A DNA stretch of 64,000 nucleotides from Nocardioides sp. zg-1230 (lineage in GTDB: Bacteria; Actinomycetota; Actinomycetes; Propionibacteriales; Nocardioidaceae). Location of the stretch: assembly GCF_013155335.1 (NCBI RefSeq), contig NZ_JABJQZ010000001.1, positions 186,001 through 250,000 of the forward strand. The letters are read 5' to 3'. Positions 7,386-15,257 of the stretch are shown piece after piece. Position 1 is the stretch's first letter. Every line of letters starts with the position of its first letter. Under the pieces are notes generated by a model. That model did not search any database and was not told where the DNA came from. It saw nothing but the letters and a program-made list of their open reading frames with translations. The translations under genes were made by a program, and so were the position numbers.

Positions 7386-9257
7386 TCACGATCTGGGCGC
7401 TTCAGCATGGTCGGCGGGACTTGAGGATGACTTGAACCGGCGGTTCAACCGCTCGACGAGCAAGGCACGCTCACCCGTCGGTACGTCGGCGTGGATGGCG
7501 TCGCGGACCAAAGGGTTCACGAAGTCGAGCGGGTGCCCGTCGCGGAGGATCTCGCTCCGGGCGAGCAGGTCGAGCGCGGCCGCCACGTCCTCCTCCGGGC
7601 GCTGGGTGAGGTCGGCGACGCTCCGCAGGTCGGCGATCGGCCCGAGCATCGCGACCGCGCGGGCGACCGTCGTGACCGCCGGCGGCATCCGGCGCAGGCG
7701 GAGGGTCACCAGCGAGGCGACCGCGCGCGACCCCACCGCCCGGACGGTGTCGACGTGCGCCACGTCGGGTGGCACCCCTTCGTCGGCCAGGGCGCGCAAC
7801 AGCTGCCGCAGCAGGAGCGGGTTGCCCGCGGTCATCCGGTGACAGGCCGCCACGAACGGCTCGGCGCCGCGGCCGAGCCGGTCGGTCACCAGGGTCGCCG
7901 TGCCCTGCTCGGACAGCGGCGCGAGTCGCAGCACCGCCACCGACTCGTTGGCGGCGAGCTCGGAGAGCAGGTCGTCGGCCTGGTGCGGCTCGCCGGAACG
8001 CATCGCGAGCACGAGCAGCAGGGGCAGGCCCTCCAGGCGGCGGACGAGATAGGCGAGGAGCTGCAGCGACGCCTCGTCGCACCACTGGGCGTCGTCGACG
8101 CACATGACGTACGGCGCGTCCTGGGCGAGGTCGGTGGCGATCTCGCACAGGCCGCGGAGCACGGCGAAGCGCTCGCCGTCCTCGAGTACGTCGTCCACGC
8201 CGCCCCCGAACAGCTGCCTGACCACGCCCCACTCGAAGGTCTGCTCCGACGAGCTGCTCCGCGCCGACCGGACGAAGACACCCGCACCGACGGCCAGGCG
8301 GCGCAGCTCGTCGAGCAGGCGGGTCTTGCCGATACCCGGAGGGCCCTCGATGAGCACGCAGCCGGACGTCCCCTCGGCGAGCTCGTCGAGCCTGGTCTGC
8401 AGGAGGGCGATCTCGCGGTCGCGGTCGACGAGGCCGTCGGGCGTGCGCGGCCGCGGGACGAGCTCGGTCGCGTTCCTGGGCGTCGGCGCCTCGAGGTCCG
8501 GCGACTGGGCGAGCACCTCAGCCTCGAGCGAGCGCAGGGCGGGGCCGGGGTCGACACCGAGCTCGTCGGCAAGCACGGTCCGCGCCCTTCTGAGTGCTTC
8601 CAGCGCGGCCGCCTGCCGGTGCGCGCGGTAGAGCGCGAGGGTGAGCAGGCGCCAGCGCTCCTCGCGCAGCGGGTCCTCCTTGACCAACGCCTCGAGGTCC
8701 CCGATCACCAGCTGCGCCTCCCCCAGCTCCAGCCGCGTGGCGAGCAGCCGTTCGCGCGCGACGGCTCGCAGCTCGGTGAGGCGCGCGATCTCGGCCTCGG
8801 CCCACGCCTCGCCTGCGTAGTCGGCGTACGCCGGTCCTCGCCACAACCGCAGCGCCGGCTCGAGCGTGCACACCGCGTCCCCCGGCGCCATCCCTGCTGC
8901 CCTGTCGACGGCCGCCTCGAACTCCCAAGCGTCTACGGCGTCCGGTGCTACGCGTAGCACGTAGCCCGGTCCGGCCCGCGCGATGATGCTCCCCCGCTGG
9001 CGGGCGCCGGCGTCGGGCTCGAGCGCGCGACGGAGGTGGCTGACGTACGCCTGCAACGCTCCGGTGGCGTTGGCGGGCGGGTGCTCACCCCAGACGCACT
9101 CGACGAGGTGGTCCGCCGTCACGACCTGGTCGCGCTGGATGACCAGCGCCGCCAGCACGGCGCGCTGGCGGCGCCCGCCGAGGTCCACGACCGCGCCGTC
9201 CCGCGTGGCCGTGAGCTCGCCGAGCACGTGCAGGTTGAGCTCCGGCTGTCCGTCCAC
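7386..9257 (-). CDS. AfsR/SARP-type regulator with BTAD and ATPase domains, short form
   Basis: A 623-residue regulator. Residues 1-105 form an OmpR-like winged helix of the SARP type (LNLHVLGELTATRDG ... LQAYVSHLRRALEPDAGARQ), 110-255 the BTAD helical domain (DAWEFEAAVDRA ... ADELGVDPGPALR), and 280-600 an AAA/STAND ATPase with Walker A IEGPPGIGKTR (304-313) and Walker B VMCVDDAQWCDE. It stops shortly after the ATPase and lacks the long TPR or LuxR tail of many relatives, including the second SARP here. The start is GTG. A decayed copy of its first ~300 bases lies in the island at 30.4-30.7 kb. It likely controls the adjacent oxidoreductases and secreted protein through the phased repeats. 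Confidence 0.88.
   Translation of the reverse strand: MDGQPELNLHVLGELTATRDGAVVDLGGRRQRAVLAALVIQRDQVVTADHLVECVWGEHPPANATGALQAYVSHLRRALEPDAGARQRGSIIARAGPGYVLRVAPDAVDAWEFEAAVDRAAGMAPGDAVCTLEPALRLWRGPAYADYAGEAWAEAEIARLTELRAVARERLLATRLELGEAQLVIGDLEALVKEDPLREERWRLLTLALYRAHRQAAALEALRRARTVLADELGVDPGPALRSLEAEVLAQSPDLEAPTPRNATELVPRPRTPDGLVDRDREIALLQTRLDELAEGTSGCVLIEGPPGIGKTRLLDELRRLAVGAGVFVRSARSSSSEQTFEWGVVRQLFGGGVDDVLEDGERFAVLRGLCEIATDLAQDAPYVMCVDDAQWCDEASLQLLAYLVRRLEGLPLLLVLAMRSGEPHQADDLLSELAANESVAVLRLAPLSEQGTATLVTDRLGRGAEPFVAACHRMTAGNPLLLRQLLRALADEGVPPDVAHVDTVRAVGSRAVASLVTLRLRRMPPAVTTVARAVAMLGPIADLRSVADLTQRPEEDVAAALDLLARSEILRDGHPLDFVNPLVRDAIHADVPTGERALLVERLNRRFKSSSSPADHAEAPRS
7418..7450 (+). promoter_or_regulatory. 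Candidate SARP operator inside the 3' end of the SARP gene
   Basis: GACTTGAGGAT and GACTTGAACCG are contiguous 11-mers, followed by a partly palindromic GCGGTTCAACC. They are read on the plus strand, opposite to the oxidoreductase they precede, and overlap the last codons of the SARP gene. This would give the oxidoreductase its own promoter. Confidence 0.6.
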
Positions 9258-9346
9258 CCCATTCCTCGCGTTGGCCTTCGTCGAGAGTAGGGCCCCCCGG
9301 GGCTGCGCGCTGCCCCGATTTCGGGCACGCTCGCCCCGGCCCGCAC

Positions 9347-9403
9347 TGGTCGAGGGCCGTCCCCCCGCTGGTCGAGGAGGGACGGAGTCCCGTAACGAGA
9401 CCC
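9347..9403. repeat. Short intergenic repeat with two CTGGTCGAGG copies
   Basis: CTGGTCGAGG occurs twice, 22 bases apart, followed by a small GGGAC...GTCCC hairpin. This resembles dispersed extragenic repeats seen in actinobacteria; I cannot check copy number here. Confidence 0.4.
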
Positions 9404-9405
9404 CC

Positions 9406-9438
9406 TCAAGTCACTCCCAAGTCGCCGTCAAGCCGCTC
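9406..9438 (-). promoter_or_regulatory. Candidate SARP operator, three 11-bp phased repeats
   Basis: Three contiguous 11-mers, TCAAGTCACTC, CCAAGTCGCCG and TCAAGCCGCTC, carry the CTTGA-type motif on the minus strand. The plus-strand secreted-protein gene begins 45 bases downstream; the SARP gene itself begins about 150 bases away on the other side, so autoregulation is possible. Confidence 0.65.
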
Positions 9439-9482
9439 CGGGCACGGTCGTCCCCTCGACCGATCACCACAGGAGCACACCG

Positions 9483-9962
9483 ATGAACCGCACCACCCGA
9501 CTCACCGCCCTGGCCGTCGCCGCGCTCGCCGGGCCGGCCATCGCCGTCCCCGCCGTCGCCGCCCCCAAACCCCTCGTGGACCTCCGCGGCGCCGACGTCG
9601 GCACCTACGTCCTGGACGCGACCGGGGCCGCACAGCTCGCGGGCTCCGTCACCGGCGATCCGTTCGACGGGACGTACGTCGCCACGCTGGCCGCGGACGA
9701 CGGCTCGCTTCCGGCTCCCGGCACCTGCGAGCCCGCAACCGGCGCCCTCGACGTGAACTCCTCGAAGCGGACGCTGCACCTCGACGCCGTCGGCGAGGTG
9801 TGCGGCGAGTTCGCGGACGCCACCTACGTCGTCACCCACCGCTTCGTCGGCCACTACGTCGTCGCCGACGCCACGAGCCGGAGGCTTCGCGGCAGCGACG
9901 GCTGGATCTCGCTGGTCCTCGCCACCGAGGGACGGGCCAACGTGGAGGCGTTCGACTCCTGA
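9483..9962 (+). CDS. Small secreted protein of the SARP cluster
   Basis: A 159-residue protein with a Sec signal peptide (NRTTRLTALAVAALAGPAIA, probable cleavage after AVAA near residue 27). The mature part is a beta-rich ~130-residue domain with two Cys (TCEPATG, EVCGEF), probably one disulfide. No family recognised. GGAG lies seven bases before the ATG. Its promoter holds the phased-repeat operator in the same geometry as the oxidoreductases, MMPL and hemerythrin genes, which ties it to the cluster even though its function is unknown. Confidence 0.8.
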   Translation: MNRTTRLTALAVAALAGPAIAVPAVAAPKPLVDLRGADVGTYVLDATGAAQLAGSVTGDPFDGTYVATLAADDGSLPAPGTCEPATGALDVNSSKRTLHLDAVGEVCGEFADATYVVTHRFVGHYVVADATSRRLRGSDGWISLVLATEGRANVEAFDS

Positions 9963-10092
9963 GTGCCGCTGGGGGCCGAAGGAACCTGCCGTCGAGCCGG
10001 TCCCCGACCTGGCGTTGTTCGATCGCCGTGGCGATCGCTTATTCGCTGAGCTGTGGGGGGAGAGGTTCAGGTGCGCGTGCCACGATGAGGTG

Positions 10093-10926
10093 ATGGCTCG
10101 CCTTCGCGGCAGGAGGATCGTCGTGATGCTGGTGGTCGTGGCGCTCCTCGCCGGGCTGAGCCTGGCGGCCGTCTGGGGTCTGCAGCGACAGCTCGTCTAC
10201 TACCCCGACGCGAGCGACGTACCACCGGCCGGCGAGGTGCTGCCGGGTGCCAGCGACGTCACGCTGGAGACGGCGGACGGGCTCGAGCTGGGCGCGTGGT
10301 ACCTGCCTGCCGACGCCGGGCGCGACACCGGCCTGGCCGTCCTGCTGGCCCCGGGCAACGGTGGCAACAGGGCCGGCCGGGCCGGCCTCGCCCGCGAGCT
10401 CGGGGACCGCGGGCTCGCAGTGCTGCTTCTCGACTACCGCGGCTACGGCGGCAACCCGGGCAGTCCCAGCGAGGACGGGCTCGCCGCCGACGCGGACGCA
10501 GCGGTGCGCGCGCTGGACGACCTCGGTCATCCCTCCGACCGCACGGTCTTCTTCGGTGAGTCGTTGGGGACCGGCGTGGTCGCCGGCCTCCTGCAGCGGC
10601 ACCGTCCGGCCGCGGTCGTGCTGAGGTCACCGTTCACCGAGCTCGCCGACGTCGGACGCCACCACTATCCGTGGCTGCCCGTCCGCACGCTACTCCGCGA
10701 CCGGTTCCCCGTGCTCGGACCTGTCGCCGGGAGCGACGTACCGGTCACCGTGATCTATGGCGACCGCGACGACGTGGTGCCGACCGAGCTCAGCGTGCGG
10801 GTCGCCGACAACGCGCCCGCGCTCGCTGAACGAGTCGTGATCGAGGGCGCGGGCCACAACGACGCGGTCATGTTCGGTCCGCGGGTCGCCGACGCCGTCG
10901 AGCGGCTTGCTCGCAGCGTGGGCTGA
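10093..10926 (+). CDS. Membrane-anchored alpha/beta hydrolase
   Basis: About 277 residues with an N-terminal membrane anchor (VVMLVVVALLAGLSLAAVWG) and an alpha/beta hydrolase domain of the BEM46/YfhR kind: LAPGNGGNRAGRAG, LLDYRGYGGNPGSPSEDG, nucleophile elbow GESLGTG, acid in VIYGDRDDVVP, and catalytic His in GAGHND. The hydrolase most likely faces outward. The start is uncertain: the frame is open to 10015, but the ATG at 10093 places the hydrophobic anchor close to the N-terminus. No phased-repeat operator is visible upstream, so it may not belong to the SARP regulon despite its position. Confidence 0.85.
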   Translation: MARLRGRRIVVMLVVVALLAGLSLAAVWGLQRQLVYYPDASDVPPAGEVLPGASDVTLETADGLELGAWYLPADAGRDTGLAVLLAPGNGGNRAGRAGLARELGDRGLAVLLLDYRGYGGNPGSPSEDGLAADADAAVRALDDLGHPSDRTVFFGESLGTGVVAGLLQRHRPAAVVLRSPFTELADVGRHHYPWLPVRTLLRDRFPVLGPVAGSDVPVTVIYGDRDDVVPTELSVRVADNAPALAERVVIEGAGHNDAVMFGPRVADAVERLARSVG

Positions 10927-10939
10927 CGACGGTGCGAGC

Positions 10940-11671
10940 TCAGGCGAACCGGAACGCGAGCCGCTCGCCGCGCTGGTAGCGACGCCGGAAGATCCGCAGC
11001 AGCAGGCCATAGCCGGGCGGGGTGGACTCCAGCAGGCGCTCGCGGGCATCAGCGGGAATCTCGTCCATCACCCACGGGAGGGTGAACGGCATCAGCCGCA
11101 GCGGGTAGTGCTTCTCGACCGCCTTCTCGAAGGCCGCGTTCTCCTCCTGGCTCAGGGTCCGCTGCAGCATGGGCAGGGCGTGCTTCTCCTCGTGGGCCAG
11201 GTGTGCCAGGAGGAGCTCGTGGGCGGCACCGAGCCGGATCTCCAGTGCGTTGCGGTGGTCGATGCACGGGTGTCGGCTCATCGCGGCAAAGGCGTCGCGC
11301 ACGTGGGCGAGGGCGGGGTCGATGTCGGCGTGCTCGTCCTCCATGTCGGCCAGCACCTGCAGGTCGGCCTCGTCGCCGGCGGCCTCCGCGTGCCGCTGCA
11401 GCAGCGGCCACAGCTCGGCGTCCTCGGCGGAGTGGTGGTGGTGCAGGACGTCGGCCATCGCGACCCAGCGCCGCTCCAGCGCGATCCACACGTCGTGCTC
11501 CGCCACCGGAGTGCTCTCGACGGCGGAGACGAAGCGCGCGAAGTCGCGGCGAAGGGCGTGGTGCATCACGTACATCCCCGTCTGGTCGTGCGGACCCTCG
11601 GCGGTGTGCGCCTGCCGGGGCAGCGTCAGCTGCGGGCGGTACGACGTCGTGCTGGTCTCGGTGTGCTTCAT
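10940..11671 (-). CDS. Hemerythrin-like (HHE) domain protein
   Basis: A 243-residue protein with an HHE cation-binding four-helix domain. The diiron ligands are visible as MHHALRRDF (His), LHHHHSAEDAELWP (His and Glu), MEDEHADID, and AHLAHEEKHALPML. The C-terminal ~70 residues are a helical extension ending in PPGYGLLLRIFRRRYQRG, common in actinobacterial hemerythrin-like proteins. It likely binds O2 or responds to oxygen or NO; its role beside flavin oxidoreductases may be oxygen or redox handling, an inference. AGGAG stands close to the ATG, and a phased-repeat operator lies 42 bases upstream in the same orientation as at the other members. Confidence 0.88.
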   Translation of the reverse strand: MKHTETSTTSYRPQLTLPRQAHTAEGPHDQTGMYVMHHALRRDFARFVSAVESTPVAEHDVWIALERRWVAMADVLHHHHSAEDAELWPLLQRHAEAAGDEADLQVLADMEDEHADIDPALAHVRDAFAAMSRHPCIDHRNALEIRLGAAHELLLAHLAHEEKHALPMLQRTLSQEENAAFEKAVEKHYPLRLMPFTLPWVMDEIPADARERLLESTPPGYGLLLRIFRRRYQRGERLAFRFA

Positions 11672-11712
11672 GGCCTCTCCTTGGCTGGTGGTGGAACGAC
11701 GATCTCCGCCGA

Positions 11713-11745
11713 CTCTTGAGCCGGACTCCAGCGCGACTTGGGCCG
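11713..11745 (+). promoter_or_regulatory. Candidate SARP operator between hemerythrin and second SARP genes
   Basis: CTCTTGAGCCG, GACTCCAGCGC and GACTTGGGCCG are contiguous 11-mers, the outer two nearly identical and 22 bp apart. The motif strand is opposite to the hemerythrin gene (42 bases away). A further partial unit, CTTGGCGCTAC, runs toward the SARP start. Confidence 0.65.
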
Positions 11746-11766
11746 CTTGGCGCTACGTTGCTGCGC

Positions 11767-14700
11767 GTGTGGGTCCGGGTGCTCGGAACGAGCCAGGTGG
11801 CGCTGGGCGACGACCCGGCCGCCACCGTGGACGTCGGTGCTCGCAAGCCGCGCTCGGTCCTGGCCGCGCTGGCCCTCCGGCTCGGCAGCGACGTCCCGCC
11901 CGACGCGCTCGTGCGGCTGGTCTGGGGCGAGGGTGCTCCTCGCGGCGCCCACGGGACGCTCCACTCCTACCTCTCCGGCGTACGACGTGTCCTCGAGCCC
12001 GGCCTGGGCCCGCGCGAGAAGCCCCGCGTCCTGCTGACCGGCGACCACGGCTACCGGCTGGCGTTGGAACGCGAGCACGTCGACGCGCACCGGTTCGCCG
12101 ACGAGGTCCGCACCCTCCACCGGCAGCTGGCACCGCTGGCCGACCAGCTCACCACCGGGCCGAGGGCTGACTGGCCCGACCGAGGGGAGATCTCGCAGCT
12201 GGTCGACCGGGTCGAGGAGCTGCTCGGCCTGTGGACGGGCGATGCCTACGCCGACCTCCCCGACGAGCCGGAGGTCGTCCTCGAGCGCACGTCGCTCGAC
12301 CAGCTCCGCGTCGACGCCGAGGAGGCCCGCGTCCTCGGCCTGCTGGCCCTCGGCGACCATGCGGTGGTCGTGGCCGCCACCGAGGAGGCGACGGCGAGGT
12401 ATCCGCTCCGCGAGCGCGTCTGGGCGCTGCACGCGCTCGCCCTGACCAGGTCCGGTCGGCAGGCCGACGCGCTGGCCGCGCTGCGCCACATCAGATCCGT
12501 CCTCGCCGACGAGCTCGGCCTCGATCCCGGCCAGGAGCTGCGCGACCTCGAACATGCGGTGCTCGTCCAGGATCCCGCCCTGCACCAGTGGTTGCGTGCT
12601 CCGGTTGCTGCGCCCGCTTCGGCGGCTGCAACCGCTTCGTCGACCGGTACGACGGCCGAGTGGCCGACGGTCGGCCGGCAGGCGGAGGAGGCCGCGCTGA
12701 TGGCCGTGCTGGCTCGCGCCGAGGCGGGCACGCCGGCGACCGGCCTCCTCGTCGGCGAGCCCGGCATCGGCAAGTCCCGGCTGGTCTCCCGGACCATGGC
12801 CGCGGCGCGGGAGCGGGGCTTCCGGGTGGCGACGGGACGGTGCTCCCAGGACGACGGCGCCCCTAGCCTGTGGCCCTGGAGCCAGGCCCTGCACGAGCTC
12901 GCCGACGGCGAGCTCGGCAGCAACGTGGAGCAGGTGCTGGCCGGCGCACCGTCGAGCACGGGCGAGGGCGCCGAACGGGAGGCGTTCCGCGCCCGGGAGA
13001 CCCTCGCGCACGAGGTCACCTCCCGGTCCTCGTCCCAGCCGGTCCTGCTCGTGCTCGACGACCTCCACTGGGCCGACACCGCGTCGCTCAAGGTGCTGCG
13101 GCACCTCGTCACGAGCGCCGCACCCGGGCACCGCCTGGCAATCGTCGTCACCCGGCGCCGGCTGCCCGAGCCGACAGGCGACCTGGCCCAGCTGGGCGAG
13201 GAGCTGGCGCGGCACCACGTGACCCGCCTCGACCTCGCCGGACTGACACTGGAGGAGGCCCAGAGCCTGGTGGACGCCGTGGCGGGCACCGTCGTGCCAG
13301 CCGACGTGGTCGCGGACTGGCACCGGCGTTCGGGCGGCAACCCCTACTTCCTGATCGAGCTCGCCCGGCTCGACGCCCGGGACAGCACCACCCTGCCCGC
13401 GACCGTCCGCGACGTCATCGTGCGCCGCCTGCAGGTGCTGCCCGAGCCGACGCGCGAGCTGCTCCTGCTCGCCGCCGTCCTGGGTCGGCGCTTCTCGCTC
13501 GACCTGCTGGCCGCAGTGGCCGGCGAGCCGGCGGAGGACGTCGACGACGCCCTGACCCCGGCGCGTGAGGCCGGGCTCGTCGTCGACCCCGGTGCGGGGA
13601 CCGTGGCCTTCACGCACGCCCTGACCCGCGACGCCGTCGTGACGACCACGAGCCCGTCACGGCTCGCCCGGCTCCACGCCCAGGTGGCCCACACCCTCGC
13701 CGACGACGCCGTCGCCGGGATGGTCGGTCGCGAGGAGCGGGTCGCCGAGCTCGCCCGGCACTGGCTCGCCGCCGGGCCCACCCACGTCAGCCGCGCCTGG
13801 CGCGCTGCGGCCGACGCGGCCGCGCAGGCCCGGCGTACCTTCTCGTGGGTCGAGGCCGAGCAGCTCGTCGCGGCCGCGATCGACGCGCACCGCCGCGACC
13901 CCCTCGGCACGACCGCCGAGCGGATCGACCTGCTGCTCGACCGGGCACGCGACTGCCGGCCCAACGCGGAGTGGGACCAGGTGCTGCCGTGCGCAGCGGA
14001 GGCGATCACGCTGGCCAGGCGCGAGGAGGACCTCGACCGGCTCGCGGCGGCCGCAGCGGCCGCCACCGACGGCTCGGTCTGGATGCCCCAGCAGTGGAAC
14101 GAGGTGCCGGAGGACACCATCGAGGACCTGCGCTGGGCGCTCGGCGAGCTGCCTCGCGGGGACTCCACGGAGCGCTGTCGGGTCATGCTCTCGCTGGCGG
14201 TGCTGCTCTACTACGACCCGTCGGCCGAGGCCGAGGTGAGGGCGCTCGCCGACGAGGGCGTCGCGATGGCCCGCCGGATCAGCGATCCCGCCCTGGTGGC
14301 CTGGTCGGCGCTGACCGCCTGGAAGGCGCTCTGGACCCCGGCCCACGCAGACCTCCGGCTCACGCTCGCCCACGAGGGCCTCCAGGCCACCCGGGAGGCA
14401 GCGGACCCGGACGCCGAGGTCGTCGCGTCGATCCTGCTGACCGGCAGCCTGCTCGAGCTGGGCGACCGGACTGCGTACCTCGACGCTGCCGCGGCCACCG
14501 CCCGTCTCGCGTCCCGCCGCCGCAACTCCTACGCACAGGTGGCGCTGGCGTGGATCGACCTCAGCCTCGCCTCGCTCCGGCGCGACGACGCCGCGGTGGA
14601 GCGGATCGCGGCCGAGCTGCACGCTCTGCGGCCGCGGCTCAACCCCGGCAACGAGGCACTCCACCTGATGGGCATCCACCTGATGTCGCACATGTGGGAC

Positions 14701-15156
14701 GAGCGGATCGGCGAGCTGATCGAGCCGATCACACACGCCATCGCGATCGCGGACAACGACATGGCCGCGGACGTGCTGGTGCTCGCGACTGCTCGCGCGG
14801 GCGACCCTGAGCGGTTGCGCGCCCAGCTGGTCGCCCCGGTGACGCACCCGGTGGACAACTGGGGCAGCGTGACCACCTGGTGCAGCCTGGCGGAGGCCGC
14901 CGCGGTCGCGGGCGACGTACGCCTGGCCGAGCAGCTGGTCGCCCGCCTGGCCCCGCTCCACGGGCGGATGGCCATCAGCGGCATCTCGACCGTGATGGGT
15001 CCGGTCGACGGCTACCTGGCCCTGGCCCTGGCCACGACCGGCCGTCCGCGCGAGGCCGCCGACGCGGCCGGCCGCGCGACGATCCAGTGCGACGAGTGGG
15101 GCTTCACGGCGTACGCCGACTGGCTCGCCGCGCACCGCGTGCGACTCGACTTCTGA
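11767..15156 (+). CDS. AfsR/SARP-type regulator, full-length BTAD-ATPase-TPR form
   Basis: A 1129-residue regulator. The N-terminal winged helix (VRVLGTSQVALGDD ... LHSYLSGVRRVLEPG) and BTAD domain (about 105-275, ending ADELGLDPGQELRDLE) are followed by a Pro/Ala/Thr linker and an AAA/STAND ATPase with GRQAEEAAL, Walker A VGEPGIGKSR near residue 330 and Walker B LLVLDDLHWADTAS near 430. The last ~450 residues are TPR-like helices with many Ala/Leu repeats. I use the GTG at 11767 because SARP homology begins at once; a TTG three codons earlier is possible. It faces away from the hemerythrin gene and shares its operator region. With the shorter SARP it forms a two-regulator cluster. Confidence 0.9.
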   Translation: MWVRVLGTSQVALGDDPAATVDVGARKPRSVLAALALRLGSDVPPDALVRLVWGEGAPRGAHGTLHSYLSGVRRVLEPGLGPREKPRVLLTGDHGYRLALEREHVDAHRFADEVRTLHRQLAPLADQLTTGPRADWPDRGEISQLVDRVEELLGLWTGDAYADLPDEPEVVLERTSLDQLRVDAEEARVLGLLALGDHAVVVAATEEATARYPLRERVWALHALALTRSGRQADALAALRHIRSVLADELGLDPGQELRDLEHAVLVQDPALHQWLRAPVAAPASAAATASSTGTTAEWPTVGRQAEEAALMAVLARAEAGTPATGLLVGEPGIGKSRLVSRTMAAARERGFRVATGRCSQDDGAPSLWPWSQALHELADGELGSNVEQVLAGAPSSTGEGAEREAFRARETLAHEVTSRSSSQPVLLVLDDLHWADTASLKVLRHLVTSAAPGHRLAIVVTRRRLPEPTGDLAQLGEELARHHVTRLDLAGLTLEEAQSLVDAVAGTVVPADVVADWHRRSGGNPYFLIELARLDARDSTTLPATVRDVIVRRLQVLPEPTRELLLLAAVLGRRFSLDLLAAVAGEPAEDVDDALTPAREAGLVVDPGAGTVAFTHALTRDAVVTTTSPSRLARLHAQVAHTLADDAVAGMVGREERVAELARHWLAAGPTHVSRAWRAAADAAAQARRTFSWVEAEQLVAAAIDAHRRDPLGTTAERIDLLLDRARDCRPNAEWDQVLPCAAEAITLARREEDLDRLAAAAAAATDGSVWMPQQWNEVPEDTIEDLRWALGELPRGDSTERCRVMLSLAVLLYYDPSAEAEVRALADEGVAMARRISDPALVAWSALTAWKALWTPAHADLRLTLAHEGLQATREAADPDAEVVASILLTGSLLELGDRTAYLDAAAATARLASRRRNSYAQVALAWIDLSLASLRRDDAAVERIAAELHALRPRLNPGNEALHLMGIHLMSHMWDERIGELIEPITHAIAIADNDMAADVLVLATARAGDPERLRAQLVAPVTHPVDNWGSVTTWCSLAEAAAVAGDVRLAEQLVARLAPLHGRMAISGISTVMGPVDGYLALALATTGRPREAADAAGRATIQCDEWGFTAYADWLAAHRVRLDF

Positions 15157-15173
15157 GGCGGCACCTGGGCCGC

Positions 15174-15206
15174 GACCCAAGCGGCGCCCAAGTGCGACTG
15201 AAGGTG
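15174..15206 (-). promoter_or_regulatory. Candidate SARP operator upstream of MMPL gene
   Basis: GACCCAAGCGG, CGCCCAAGTGC and GACTGAAGGTG are contiguous 11-mers; on the minus strand they read as CTTGGG-type repeats 11 bp apart. They end 52 bases before the MMPL start, matching the other sites. Confidence 0.6.
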
Positions 15207-15257
15207 CCGGCCGCAGGGTCATCGGGTCAGACCGACCCGCACCCGCAGGAGATCACC

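Noticed and set aside
9483..9962. Lipoprotein assignment for the small secreted protein
   Set aside because: The signal peptide ends in AVAA without a lipobox Cys.
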